64,000 nucleotides of DNA from Methanobacterium sp. (GTDB lineage: Archaea; Methanobacteriota; Methanobacteria; Methanobacteriales; Methanobacteriaceae), in NCBI GenBank assembly GCA_012838205.1, contig DUPR01000047.1, positions 1 through 64,000 of the forward strand, given 5' to 3'. The stretch's first letter is position 1. Each line of letters starts with the position of its first letter. The position numbers and the translations under genes were made by a program. The notes under the pieces were generated by a model. That model saw nothing but the letters and a program-made list of their open reading frames with translations, searched no databases and was not told the DNA's origin. This document shows positions 17,445-30,590 of this stretch, piece after piece.

Positions 17445-18371
17445 TCAGCCACTATACGGACTGTACAACAACCTACGGAAGCCCAAAACTATTAAAAATT
17501 TGTTTTTAACATTAATATTTCGTTTTTTTAGGACAATTCTCCGAAATAAATCTCCTAAACCACCACCAGTTAATACATCCATTACTAAATCTCCGTATTG
17601 AGGATTCTGGATATTAAGATTGGTTTCTAAGAAATTTTTAAGGTTGTCACGTCTTAAAAATGCTATAAGTAAAGAAGTAATGACAAAAAGAGTCATCACA
17701 ATCAAAAACACTTCACAAGTTCCCCAATTGCAGAAATTTGCTATGTTCATCCCCAGTAGTGTGTATAATATTCCCAATCCTACTCCAAAGGAGTGGTTAC
17801 CTACTTCACCCATCATTATTTTTCCTTGATAATCAAGGGGAGCATATCCAACACAAGCTGCAAGAAGTATTAAAGACAACGAATATGGATTTCCAGTGTT
17901 TAGATAAAGCAAAACCGACATTATTGTACTCATTACGATTACAGTGGAGGATGCTGTTCCTGGTTGCATGTCTGAGATGTTCAATGGTTGTATCATCAGT
18001 GCTATGATTATGGAAACTGGGCCAAAAAAGAAGTATCCCACCACCATAACCAGCAACATTCCTATGCCCCGTAAAAGTTGACCTAATTCAAATGGAAGTC
18101 CTCCATACCTTTTTCTACCAAGTAAATCATCTAAAAATGCGAATATTCCAATAATACCTATTAAATATTTTCCAGGTGGGGGGAAAAAGATTACAAGAAC
18201 TATAAATGGGGCCAGTCCAACTGCTCTTGGTGTTCCTCCGCGAATAGTAGTGTAAAGGTTTCCTCCAATTCGAGGGAATAATTTGTAAAATAAAATGGTT
18301 AAAATACAGGAGAAAATAAAAGCCAATATGAGTACTGAGATTTCTGTAATGTTTATTCCTAAAATATTCAT
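17445..18371 (-). CDS. MraY-like phospho-sugar transferase (GT4 family membrane protein)
   Basis: This 308-residue protein has about ten hydrophobic segments. Members of the MraY/WecA family attach a phospho-sugar from a UDP-sugar to a polyprenyl phosphate. Family landmarks are FAFLDDLLGRKR (Mg/UDP-binding Asp pair), NISDMQPGTASS in place of the NxxNxxDGxDGL loop, and MMGEVGNHSFGVGLG in place of MGDxGSxxLG. Those departures suggest an archaeal branch, plausibly one acting in pseudomurein precursor assembly (inference). The ATG at 18371 is chosen because AGGAG (18381-18385) precedes it; an upstream TTG (18389) overlaps that site. It lies 42 bp after pelota. Confidence 0.68.
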   Translation of the reverse strand: MNILGINITEISVLILAFIFSCILTILFYKLFPRIGGNLYTTIRGGTPRAVGLAPFIVLVIFFPPPGKYLIGIIGIFAFLDDLLGRKRYGGLPFELGQLLRGIGMLLVMVVGYFFFGPVSIIIALMIQPLNISDMQPGTASSTVIVMSTIMSVLLYLNTGNPYSLSLILLAACVGYAPLDYQGKIMMGEVGNHSFGVGLGILYTLLGMNIANFCNWGTCEVFLIVMTLFVITSLLIAFLRRDNLKNFLETNLNIQNPQYGDLVMDVLTGGGLGDLFRRIVLKKRNINVKNKFLIVLGFRRLLYSPYSG

Positions 18372-18413
18372 ATAATTACTCTCCTGCAATATATCTACTC
18401 AATTGTTATGAAT

Positions 18414-19475
<1,062 letters not shown>

Positions 19476-19643
19476 GATTTAACCTTCATGAGAAATTAGA
19501 TAGTTTACTTTTTTTTGGTTGCTTCGATTTTGATTTTTATTTTTTTTAAGATGTTATTTACACAGTATTTACCTTATTAATCTTTAACTTTTTTTTTCAA
19601 CATCTTTTTTTTGTATTGATGTTCATTTTTAACCCTGATCATA

Positions 19644-19654
19644 AATTTTATATA
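19644..19654 (+). promoter_or_regulatory. TATA box for the 105-residue protein gene
   Basis: TTTTATATAAAAGG is a near-consensus archaeal TATA box, placing the transcript start near 19675. The leader then carries GGTGAT directly before the ATG at 19689. Confidence 0.55.
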
Positions 19655-19688
19655 AAAGGTATTACACATTTGTTTTTGGTGATTAAAA

Positions 19689-20006
19689 ATGAACAAAGAA
19701 ATGGAAAGTAAGATAAGAGAAACACTAGAAAACGTTAAACCATGGCAAAGAGTCCCCACTTCATTAGAAGGGGTGTTTTTGATAAAGGCACCTACAAGGG
19801 GAGATCAAGATAGTATAATGGTGGAAATTAATCCTTTAGATGAATTTGGACGCCCTATAAAGAGGAGAGGCATATTTTTGCAGCATAAAATTCAATTAGA
19901 AAGATTTTTAGATGTTATGCAAGAATCTCGTCTGATGGAATTTTTAGATACTATTGATTCTATGGCCGGTAGCAATGGGGAGAATGTCGGAATGTTGAAG
20001 ATCTAA
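19689..20006 (+). CDS. Conserved hypothetical protein, 105 residues
   Basis: I do not recognise a named family. The soluble 105-residue protein has an N-terminal helix (MNKEMESKIRETLENVKPW), a strand-rich middle (VFLIKAPTRGDQDSIMVEIN) and a C-terminal helical part (LERFLDVMQESRLMEFLDTI). The basic FGRPIKRRGIFLQ segment could contact nucleic acid or phosphate. A strong TATA box and a GGTGAT site make it a real gene. tyrA follows 86 bp downstream in the same direction. Codon use matches its neighbours. Confidence 0.8.
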   Translation: MNKEMESKIRETLENVKPWQRVPTSLEGVFLIKAPTRGDQDSIMVEINPLDEFGRPIKRRGIFLQHKIQLERFLDVMQESRLMEFLDTIDSMAGSNGENVGMLKI

Positions 20007-20091
20007 AGGGAGGTAGGATGCATATTACATCAAGATTAGTGTTTTCGGATGAGGGATAAATAATATATCCTTCTCCTGCTATAGATAACCT

Positions 20092-21397
<1,306 letters not shown>

Positions 21398-21526
21398 ATC
21401 CTATATTTTTTTTAAATTCAATTAGCATAATCGAAGATCTGATTTTAACTATTTATTAATTGGTTTGAATGTAAATTATTAATTTTTTTTGATTAGTATT
21501 TCATATCATTAATATTATAGTAACAT

Positions 21527-21534
21527 TTATATAC
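21527..21534 (+). promoter_or_regulatory. TATA box upstream of cdc48
   Basis: TTTATATA within ACATTTATATACT predicts transcription from about 21556, giving a leader of roughly 95-110 nt that is almost pure A/T until the AGGGGGA ribosome site at 21641-21647. Confidence 0.5.
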
Positions 21535-21668
21535 TAAAACATACAATCTTAAAGTAACCTAAATTAACTAAATATAAGAATGTTATATATTTGTTTTTTA
21601 ATCCAATAATTACATTAATTTAATATATAAAACAATATATAGGGGGAATAATTATTAAAACCGAAGAT

Positions 21669-23849
<2,181 letters not shown>

Positions 23850-23893
23850 AAAAAAAGATCACAAATAAATCCCCTATATGCTAGAAACCCTTA

Positions 23894-23935
23894 GGAGAAG
23901 ATTCCTATTTTTATGGAATTTTCTCCTTTTTTTTT
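23894..23935 (+). terminator. Hairpin plus T-tract terminator after cdc48
   Basis: A 12-bp stem (GGAGAAGATTCC with GGAATTTTCTCC, one G-T pair; arms 23894-23905 and 23915-23926) with a 9-nt loop is followed directly by nine T residues. It sits 44 bp after the cdc48 stop and before the sahH promoter. Confidence 0.75.
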
Positions 23936-24048
23936 ATTTTACTTGCTACATTAAGTATCATTTTTTCAAAATTTTTCTTTCTTCTTTAAAAAAGAAAAAT
24001 ATAATTAAATAAGATTAACTAATTATAATCCTACACTTTCATATCCGA

Positions 24049-24056
24049 TTTATATA
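24049..24056 (+). promoter_or_regulatory. TATA box close to the sahH start
   Basis: TTTATATA lies only 25 bp upstream of the ATG at 24074, so transcription would begin at or near the start codon. The sahH mRNA may be leaderless, although a weak GTGAT (24066-24070) is also present. Confidence 0.5.
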
Positions 24057-24073
24057 TTGTTGTATGTGATAAA

Positions 24074-25327
24074 ATGCCTTATAAAGTAAAAGACATAAAA
24101 TTAGCCCCTCAGGGTGTAAAAAAGATTGAATGGGTCCAAAAACACATGCCCGTTCTGGAAACCATAAAAAAACGTTTCAAGAAAGAAAAACCCTTTGAAG
24201 GAATCACCATTGGATCTTGCCTACACTTGGAGCCTAAAACAATTAATTTGGGCTTAACACTTCAAGCAGGAGGGGCAGAAGTGGCAATGACTGGTTGCAA
24301 CCCTCTTTCAACACAAGATGATGCTACTGCGGCTGGGGCCAGTTTAGGCCTTAACATGTACGGTTGGAGAGAGCAAACCAACGAAGAATACTATCAGACC
24401 ATCAACATGGTCTTGGATCATAAACCGGACATAATCATAGATGACGGGGCAGACATGATATTTCTACTCCACAAAGACCGTAAAGACGTTTTAGAAAATA
24501 TAAAAGGTGCATGTGAGGAAACCACTACTGGAATTCATCGTTTAAAATCCATGCATGCTGATGGTGCTCTTAAATTTCCGGTGATAGCAGTTAATGATGC
24601 ATACACTAAATATCTTTTTGATAATCGTTATGGCACAGGACAATCAACATTTGACTCCATAATGGGTTCTACCAACATCCTGATTGCAGGTAAAACAGTA
24701 GTGGTGTGTGGTTATGGATGGTGTGGCAGAGGAATATCAATGCGTGCCAATGGCTTGGGTGCCAATGTTATAGTCACCGAAATAGATCCAATCAGAGCAT
24801 TAGAAGCGCGCATGGATGGTTTCAGGGTTATGACGGTTAGAGAGGCTGTTAAACATGCTGATATTTTGATAACAGCTACTGGCAATATTGATATTGTTTC
24901 TGGGGATGACTACAAAGTAATGAAGGATGGCTGCATAATGGCCAATTCCGGTCATTTCAACGTAGAAATTAATCGGGAAGACTTGGATCAGATGGCAACA
25001 AGTCAGAAAAAAGTGAAACCAGATATTGAAGAATTTGTATTAGCCGATGGCAGGAAAGTATACCTTCTAGCTGAGGGAAGATTGGTTAACCTCGCAGGTG
25101 AAAGAGGACAGGGACATCCGGCTGAGATAATGGATTTAAGTTTTGCAATGCAAGCATTATCTGCCCAACAACTAATAGAAACTCAGATGGAAGTAGGAGT
25201 TCACAAAACCCCTGATGAAGCAGATATGTATGTAGCTCGACTGAAACTAGAAGCAATGGGTATTGAAATTGATGATCTAACTGAGCGACAGAAAGAATAT
25301 CTGGAAGGATGGGAAGAAGGGACCTGA
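24074..25327 (+). CDS. ahcY: S-adenosylhomocysteine (or S-inosylhomocysteine) hydrolase
   Basis: It removes the product inhibitor of methyltransferases by hydrolysing S-adenosylhomocysteine. In the methanogen Methanocaldococcus the homologue prefers the deaminated S-inosylhomocysteine, so the substrate could be either. The 417-residue length is that of archaeal enzymes, which lack the roughly 40-residue insert of many bacterial forms. Motifs: MTGCNPLSTQDDATAAG (substrate site), the NAD loop VVCGYGWCGRGISM, and IMANSGHFNVEI near the active site; the usual C-terminal KPxxYRY of other SahH proteins is absent, as in the archaeal group. It stands alone, behind its own TATA box. Confidence 0.94.
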   Translation: MPYKVKDIKLAPQGVKKIEWVQKHMPVLETIKKRFKKEKPFEGITIGSCLHLEPKTINLGLTLQAGGAEVAMTGCNPLSTQDDATAAGASLGLNMYGWREQTNEEYYQTINMVLDHKPDIIIDDGADMIFLLHKDRKDVLENIKGACEETTTGIHRLKSMHADGALKFPVIAVNDAYTKYLFDNRYGTGQSTFDSIMGSTNILIAGKTVVVCGYGWCGRGISMRANGLGANVIVTEIDPIRALEARMDGFRVMTVREAVKHADILITATGNIDIVSGDDYKVMKDGCIMANSGHFNVEINREDLDQMATSQKKVKPDIEEFVLADGRKVYLLAEGRLVNLAGERGQGHPAEIMDLSFAMQALSAQQLIETQMEVGVHKTPDEADMYVARLKLEAMGIEIDDLTERQKEYLEGWEEGT

Positions 25328-25536
25328 TAAGGGTTTTTCAATGGAAGTGGATATTTTAAGAGCATAAAATGAGATAAAATCTTATCCAGCTGTTCATTAG
25401 TGGTTTGCATAATAATCGAGATTTAAAGACATTTATTCATTCAAAGCCATTGAAAACATGGATGTAGAGGAAGGAATTGGTTTAATGTAATTTAACTCTC
25501 ATTCACCAATATTAGCACACTGGATCATCATATAAC

Positions 25537-25800
25537 TTGTCAATTGTAGGCATGAAAGCAATTGAACTCATCCAGAATTATAATCCGACAATATACCTTG
25601 AAATACAATGTAATCATCCTGAAACGGAAGGACAAACTCATTCTAATGATCAAAATGATCTTTTAGGAGTTCCTGAACTTGTAAATAGAAAAAGGTGTTT
25701 TCGATCGGCTACACATCTTCCTTGATCCCTTCTGTATTTTCTGATCTCAACAATTGCCTATTTATCTTAGAGATGCCATTGGCGTTAATGGTTTGATGTG
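25537..25800 (+). pseudogene. Decayed paralogue of the neighbouring DUF2119 gene
   Basis: The frame at 25537-25725 reads MKAIELIQNYNPTIYLEIQC and continues to LLGVPELVNRKRCFRSATHL. This lines up with the intact gene downstream (VLSLIKYYKPTFYVEAHC ... GVPPLIELEKGVLVGSAS). After a stop, an adjacent frame continues the match: SSLIPSVFSDLNNCLFILEM against SPSIRTNIFRKEDVCITLEM, ending at a TGA near 25798. The N-terminal third is missing or unrecognisable. A frameshift plus missing start make it a pseudogene. The preceding 200 bp (25328-25536) hold nothing I can identify. Confidence 0.7.
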
Positions 25801-25872
25801 AATCCAATCCCTATAAACATGTTGATTAAAAACAAATCAAAAATTTGAATGTTTCTATATAAGGTGGTTTTC

Positions 25873-26481
25873 GTGGCTTACTTAAAGATAATTGATAAGG
25901 GAAAAGGAGTTAACAGGCTTTTCATTGGGGGAGTACATGGAAAAGAAGGTTTAAGCACCATCAAAGCCCTTAAACAAATTAAAGATGAGGATGTATCTTA
26001 TGGTAAACTCGTAATCCACAATTGTGATGAAAGTCCCTACTTAAGCACCCTTGACCCTGGTTATTATCAGTCTGAAGTGGGGAAAGAAGTTCTTTCTCTT
26101 ATCAAATATTATAAACCTACATTTTATGTTGAAGCCCACTGTTATAATAAAAAAAATTTTCCAAAACTCACATCCACCAATCGAATGAGCGAAAAAGGGG
26201 TTCCTCCACTTATTGAACTTGAAAAAGGTGTTTTGGTTGGATCTGCATCTCCTTCAATCCGGACAAATATTTTCAGAAAAGAAGATGTTTGTATTACCTT
26301 GGAAATGCCATGTAATCCAACTCAAGAAAGTTTAAATGTTTATTTAGATGTATTACGTATTTTTGCAGCTTCTAGAACGCGTGAAGAACTTGAAAATGCC
26401 ATAAAAGCATCATATCCCAAGCAACTCCAAACAGCAATTAAGTATGCCAAAGAATTTTTTGGAAAATATCCTCCTTTTTAA
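25873..26481 (+). CDS. DUF2119 family protein
   Basis: This 202-residue protein fits the methanogen-associated DUF2119 family, whose function is unknown. Features are FIGGVHGKEGLSTIKAL near the N-terminus, a conserved FYVEAHCY core, and VCITLEMPCNP, where Glu, His and Cys residues resemble a metal or hydrolase site. GGVHGKEG and the E/H pattern recall the zinc site of M14-type carboxypeptidases (HGxE), but that is only a suggestion. GTG at 25873 is the start, placed 5 nt after AAGGTGG; the frame is open upstream to an ATG at 25849 that overlaps the ribosome site. It converges on fen1 with a 4-bp overlap. A decayed copy lies just upstream. Confidence 0.78.
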   Translation: MAYLKIIDKGKGVNRLFIGGVHGKEGLSTIKALKQIKDEDVSYGKLVIHNCDESPYLSTLDPGYYQSEVGKEVLSLIKYYKPTFYVEAHCYNKKNFPKLTSTNRMSEKGVPPLIELEKGVLVGSASPSIRTNIFRKEDVCITLEMPCNPTQESLNVYLDVLRIFAASRTREELENAIKASYPKQLQTAIKYAKEFFGKYPPF

Positions 26482-27464
26482 AACCACTGTTCCAAACTAC
26501 TCTGGGTAATTTCTAGTTTTTTCAGTTTATCAACAGCATTAAGCACTCGATCTTCTGAAAAATCATGTTCACCACAGAGAAAATCAATAATACCTTGTTT
26601 ATCTGCTTTTTCCCATTTCAATTGATAGTTTGAATCAACCTCATGGTTTAGGAACATTTCGCGTAGAATCTGGGCATCCACATCTAACTGGATATTCAAA
26701 CTATCTAATATATGATATATATCGCCGTATTTTTTGATGAGTTTAAGACCCTTTTTAGCCCCAATGCCTTTAATGCCCTGGTTAAAATCCGTACCCACCA
26801 TTATTGCCATGTCCACGAGTTGCTCACGAGTTATATTAAGGTTTTTTAGGACTTTTTCCAATTCAATGAGCTCAGGTTTGTTCTGACTACCGCTGATTGT
26901 GAGGTTTTTCACCATTCTAGGAGCTCCGAAGAGCATGCAATCATAATCCTGTGAGACAACACACCAAGCATCACCAAGAGACACCATATGTGACGCTTGA
27001 GCTTCACCTTCACCTTTGGCTTGAATGTAGGGAATTCCCATGAGTTCGATAAGTTTTTTTGATCCTTCAACTATTTCAGGGGACATTCGGGATGATCTAA
27101 CTGCAAATTTGCGTGCATCTTCAACTCTACCATCTTCAAGGGCTTCTTTCCATTTTTTTTCAGATTCTTCTTTAATCTCCTTCCGTTTTTCTTGAGTTTC
27201 TTTTTTAAGTGCACTTGATTTTCCATCAAAAACATATACTGGTTTTATTCCTTTTTCTATAAGTGAAGAGGTTCGATAGAGAATTCCACTAAAATGAGAG
27301 GTTATTCTTCCATTTTGGTCTTTGAGTGGGGTGCCATCATACTGGCGGATGCTGGAAAGAAACTGATAAATAACATTAGCCGCATCAATAGCCACTACTT
27401 TACCATCTAGATCGTCAAATTTTATCTCTTCTGGAGATATAATGTCTTTAAATTTCACACCCAT
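26478..27464 (-). CDS. fen: Flap endonuclease FEN1
   Basis: FEN1 cleaves 5' flaps during Okazaki fragment maturation and base excision repair. The 328-residue protein has the N-terminal XPG domain (VVAIDAANVIYQFLSSIRQ with the first Asp; VYVFDGKSSALKKET), the internal XPG domain (QAKGEGEAQASHMV; VVSQDYDCMLFGA), a helix-hairpin-helix region (GTDFNQGIKGIGAKKGLKLI) and a C-terminal PCNA-binding box, QSSLEQWF. All acidic metal ligands expected from the family are visible. It is the last gene of the minus-strand run aksA-hacA-DUF98-fen, 71 bp after its neighbour. Confidence 0.96.
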   Translation of the reverse strand: MGVKFKDIISPEEIKFDDLDGKVVAIDAANVIYQFLSSIRQYDGTPLKDQNGRITSHFSGILYRTSSLIEKGIKPVYVFDGKSSALKKETQEKRKEIKEESEKKWKEALEDGRVEDARKFAVRSSRMSPEIVEGSKKLIELMGIPYIQAKGEGEAQASHMVSLGDAWCVVSQDYDCMLFGAPRMVKNLTISGSQNKPELIELEKVLKNLNITREQLVDMAIMVGTDFNQGIKGIGAKKGLKLIKKYGDIYHILDSLNIQLDVDAQILREMFLNHEVDSNYQLKWEKADKQGIIDFLCGEHDFSEDRVLNAVDKLKKLEITQSSLEQWF

Positions 27465-27535
27465 GAATATGTGCCGCCTTTTAACTTATTTTCCCATTTT
27501 ATTTATTGAACATGTCCGAATAAAAACATCATATT

Positions 27536-28069
27536 TTAATCTTGAAACAAACTGTGGGGAAATGTTTCCATTAACCATATTAGAATCTGGTTTTTGTGTA
27601 TTATATTATAAGTCCTGGTGAGCATTGGACTATCTGATTTGAAGATTTCAGCCATTTCAGGGCTCGATTCATCTATTGAAACCGATTTTATCTCTCGTCG
27701 GGACTCAATATTATGTTTGCGAAGTATGCGGCCAATAGGAATATCTGCCTGGATAAGATCTTCTTTAAAATTATTGTTTAATCTGTCCAAGGGTATTAGG
27801 GAGATGGCATATATCAGAGGTTCTTTTCCTTCTATAACCACTACTCTATAATTAATGGTGTCTCCTTCATTGATCTCCAATAAAGATGCAGTTTCCTTAT
27901 CAGCTTCCCTGAATTCTTGTGTCAGGGTTCTAATATTCACATGACCTTTAAGCACGTCTAAGATGGTGGTTACAGAGCCGTCGGTGGCTAAAAGTATCTT
28001 CTGAGCACTTGAAAGGTTTCCTAACTTTTTTTCAATATCTTTTATTCCTTCAAAAATTTTAGGGTCCAT
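27536..28069 (-). CDS. Chorismate pyruvate-lyase-like protein (DUF98)
   Basis: This 177-residue protein matches the archaeal DUF98/chorismate-lyase fold family: KILLATDGSVTTILDVLKG at the N-terminus, a YRVVVIEGKEPLIYAISLIP centre with the conserved Arg, IPIGRILRKHNIESRREI, and a C-terminal ILIWLMETFP strand. In methanogens such a lyase is thought to make 4-hydroxybenzoate, the precursor of methanopterin; enzyme activity here is inferred. It starts 2 bp after the hacA stop, so the two are surely co-transcribed. UTRA ligand-binding domains share the fold, but no DNA-binding part is present. Confidence 0.75.
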   Translation of the reverse strand: MDPKIFEGIKDIEKKLGNLSSAQKILLATDGSVTTILDVLKGHVNIRTLTQEFREADKETASLLEINEGDTINYRVVVIEGKEPLIYAISLIPLDRLNNNFKEDLIQADIPIGRILRKHNIESRREIKSVSIDESSPEMAEIFKSDSPMLTRTYNIIHKNQILIWLMETFPHSLFQD

Positions 28070-28071
28070 TT

Positions 28072-29316
28072 TTATTCACTGGGGTCTCTTATTTCACCGT
28101 GAATGGCAGAATAAGCCACAACTGCAGGATTAGCCAGATACACTTCTGATTGGGGGTCTCCCATTCGACCCACAAAGTTTCGATTGGTGGTGGACACGCA
28201 CACCTCTCCTGAAGTTAAAACACCCATATGGGCTCCTAAACAAGGTCCACACCCGGGATTGATAATTATTGCCCCAGCATCGAGGAATGTATCTATGATT
28301 CCTTCATTTATTGCCTCTTGGTAGACACGTCGAGAGGCAGGTGACACGATGAGTCTTACATCTGGATGAACTTTTGATTTATTTAACGTACGAGCAGCTT
28401 GGCGCAGATCTTCCAATCTTCCATTAGTGCATGAACCAATAAAGGCTTGGTCAATGGTTTTTCCAGAAACGCGGGAAACAGGATAAACGTTATCCACATT
28501 GTGAGGACACGCTATTTGAGGTTGGAGATCATCCACTTGGAAATGATAAAATTCTTCATATTCTGAATCCTTGTCTGAGGTGAATGTTTGATAGTTGCGA
28601 ACATTACGTTTATTTAAATATTGTATAGTGGCATGATTAGTTTCCATTATGCCGTTTTTTGCCCCGGATTCCACTGCCATGTTGCAAATGGTCATTCGAC
28701 TTGAAACATCCATATCTTGTATCGTGTTTCCTGTAAATTCTAAAGTCTTGTAAGTAGCACCATAAGATCCTATGTTGCCTATAATATGGAGAATAAGGTC
28801 CTTAGCTGTTACATAATCTCTCAGAACTCCTTCAACTTCGATTTTAAATGCTTCAGGGACCATGAACCATGTTTTTCCAGTTGCAAAAACCATTGCCATG
28901 TCGGTAGCGCCCATACCTGTGGCAAAAGTTCCAAAAGCGCCGTATGTGCATGTATGGGAATCTGCACCTACTATAACAGTACCTGGCTTAACAAATCCTT
29001 CTTCCGGAAGTACTTGATGACATATGCCTTCTCCGTGGGTGAAAATATTTCTGATCCCATGTTTTTTCGCAAAATCACGAGTAATCCTTTGAAATTCTGC
29101 TGAGCCAATAATATTTGCTGGTACATTATGATCGAATACAATGATAATTTTATCTGGATCCCATACTTCTCGGGAGATCTTATTGAAAGTATTGATGGTC
29201 GGGGTTGAGGTACCATCATGGGACATGGCCAGATCTACCCTGGCTTCGATAATCTCTCCTGGCTGAACTTCTTTTACTCCAGAAGCTTTTGCTAGTATTT
29301 TTTCAGTAATATTCAT
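28072..29316 (-). CDS. hacA: Homoaconitase / 3-isopropylmalate dehydratase large subunit (HacA/AksD type)
   Basis: This iron-sulfur isomerase subunit of 414 residues has the [4Fe-4S] cysteines in QAFIGSCTNGRLEDLR and NPGCGPCLGAHMG, and the substrate-loop motif VGADSHTCTYGAFGTFATG. Methanogens carry two such proteins: one for leucine/isoleucine, one for the 2-oxosuberate branch of coenzyme B synthesis. Position 98 bp downstream of aksA argues for the coenzyme B enzyme, but large subunits are hard to separate by sequence and the deciding small subunit is not in the window. ATG start. It probably shares a transcript with aksA and the DUF98 gene. Confidence 0.85.
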   Translation of the reverse strand: MNITEKILAKASGVKEVQPGEIIEARVDLAMSHDGTSTPTINTFNKISREVWDPDKIIIVFDHNVPANIIGSAEFQRITRDFAKKHGIRNIFTHGEGICHQVLPEEGFVKPGTVIVGADSHTCTYGAFGTFATGMGATDMAMVFATGKTWFMVPEAFKIEVEGVLRDYVTAKDLILHIIGNIGSYGATYKTLEFTGNTIQDMDVSSRMTICNMAVESGAKNGIMETNHATIQYLNKRNVRNYQTFTSDKDSEYEEFYHFQVDDLQPQIACPHNVDNVYPVSRVSGKTIDQAFIGSCTNGRLEDLRQAARTLNKSKVHPDVRLIVSPASRRVYQEAINEGIIDTFLDAGAIIINPGCGPCLGAHMGVLTSGEVCVSTTNRNFVGRMGDPQSEVYLANPAVVAYSAIHGEIRDPSE

Positions 29317-29414
29317 TGATATGCACCATTACAATATTAATTAATGGATTAATTATTATTTAACACAGTCCATGGGGATTTGATTTGCTAAACATAATTT
29401 TTTTATTTTTAAAT

Positions 29415-30590
29415 TTAAAAATTAAACGGCCCTCTAACAGAGCGCACGATATCGTTGAAAAGTTCGTCATTGATGTATTTTCCCTTTTCACGTTTTTCTT
29501 TTACCATTTCAACAATTTTACATAGTTCATCACGGGAAACATCAATTCCATATTCACCTAACTTGGCTCTAACTGCCCTGCATCCTGAATGTTTCCCCAA
29601 AACTATTTGTCTTTGATGGCCGATGAGTTCCGGTACAAAAGGTTCATATGTTAAGGGTTCTTCCAACACTGCATCTACATGTATGCCTGATTCGTGTCTG
29701 AACACATTTCTACCCACAATTGGCTTGTTATCAGGCACTTTCATATTGGTAAGCTCTTCTACTAGTTGGGAAAGTTCATAGAATTTTTTAATGTTAAATT
29801 CTAGATCAACTCCATAGATTAGAAGCAGAGTCATCACTAACTCCTCTAGAGATGTATTACCAGCCCTTTCCCCTATCCCATTTACTGTTGTTGAAATTGC
29901 TGTGGCACCAGCAAGTAAACCAGAAATACAATTAGATAGTGCCATTCCAAAGTCATTATGGCAGTGTAGTGCAATTTCAATATTTATTTCATTTTTTAAT
30001 TCGGTAACTAAGTAATCCATTCCCTGGGGACTTATTGCTCCTACTGTGTCTGCAATATGCACCCGATCAGCTCCGTAGAGTTCTGCACGGTTGTATATTT
30101 TCTTCAAAAAGTCTAGATCAGTACGAGTCGCATCTTCTGCAGAAAAAGCCACAAATAAATCGTGATCCTTTGCATGTTCAATGGAACTCATGCAAATATT
30201 TAAAGCGTCTTCCTGGCTGAATTTTAATTTATGTTTGAGATGGAGTGATGAAGTGCCTAAAAACGTGATAATACCATCCACATCACAGTCTAAAGCCATG
30301 TCAATGTCTTCTTTTTTTGTACGAGATAAAACCAGGATTTCTGCATCTAAATTTTCTCTTACGATTGCTTTTACGGAACGATTCTCTTCTTTTGAAACAA
30401 CGGGGAAACCTGCTTCTATTTGATGTAACCCTAATTCATCTAATTTTCGGGCTATTTTTAGCTTTTCAGGAGTTTGAAGACAGACTCCGGGTGTTTGTTC
30501 GCCGTCTCTGAGTGTGGTGTCGTATACAGTGATCTTTTCAGGAAATTTCAGATCAATAGATTGATTATATGGGCTTACAAAATGTTTCAA
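29415..30590 (-). CDS. aksA: Homocitrate synthase AksA (coenzyme B biosynthesis)
   Basis: It condenses acetyl-CoA with 2-oxoglutarate and longer 2-oxoacids to start the chain-elongation cycle leading to 7-mercaptoheptanoyl-threonine phosphate (coenzyme B). The 391-residue protein is a DRE-TIM metallolyase: TVYDTTLRDGEQTPGV holds the catalytic Arg-Asp and first metal ligand, IALHCHNDFGMAL the metal histidines, and NGIGERAGNTSLEELVM the later signature. The TTG at 30590 is chosen because AGGTGG lies 7 nt upstream; the longer open frame adds about 20 residues (MNASKLLNFN) with no ribosome site. LeuA and CimA are relatives; the IHADTVGAISP-type region and the hacA neighbour favour AksA. Confidence 0.88.
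   Translation of the reverse strand: MKHFVSPYNQSIDLKFPEKITVYDTTLRDGEQTPGVCLQTPEKLKIARKLDELGLHQIEAGFPVVSKEENRSVKAIVRENLDAEILVLSRTKKEDIDMALDCDVDGIITFLGTSSLHLKHKLKFSQEDALNICMSSIEHAKDHDLFVAFSAEDATRTDLDFLKKIYNRAELYGADRVHIADTVGAISPQGMDYLVTELKNEINIEIALHCHNDFGMALSNCISGLLAGATAISTTVNGIGERAGNTSLEELVMTLLLIYGVDLEFNIKKFYELSQLVEELTNMKVPDNKPIVGRNVFRHESGIHVDAVLEEPLTYEPFVPELIGHQRQIVLGKHSGCRAVRAKLGEYGIDVSRDELCKIVEMVKEKREKGKYINDELFNDIVRSVRGPFNF

Noticed and set aside
28072..29316. Leucine-pathway LeuC
   Set aside because: Not excluded by sequence, but the aksA neighbour makes the coenzyme B enzyme more likely; kept as an alternative in the entry.
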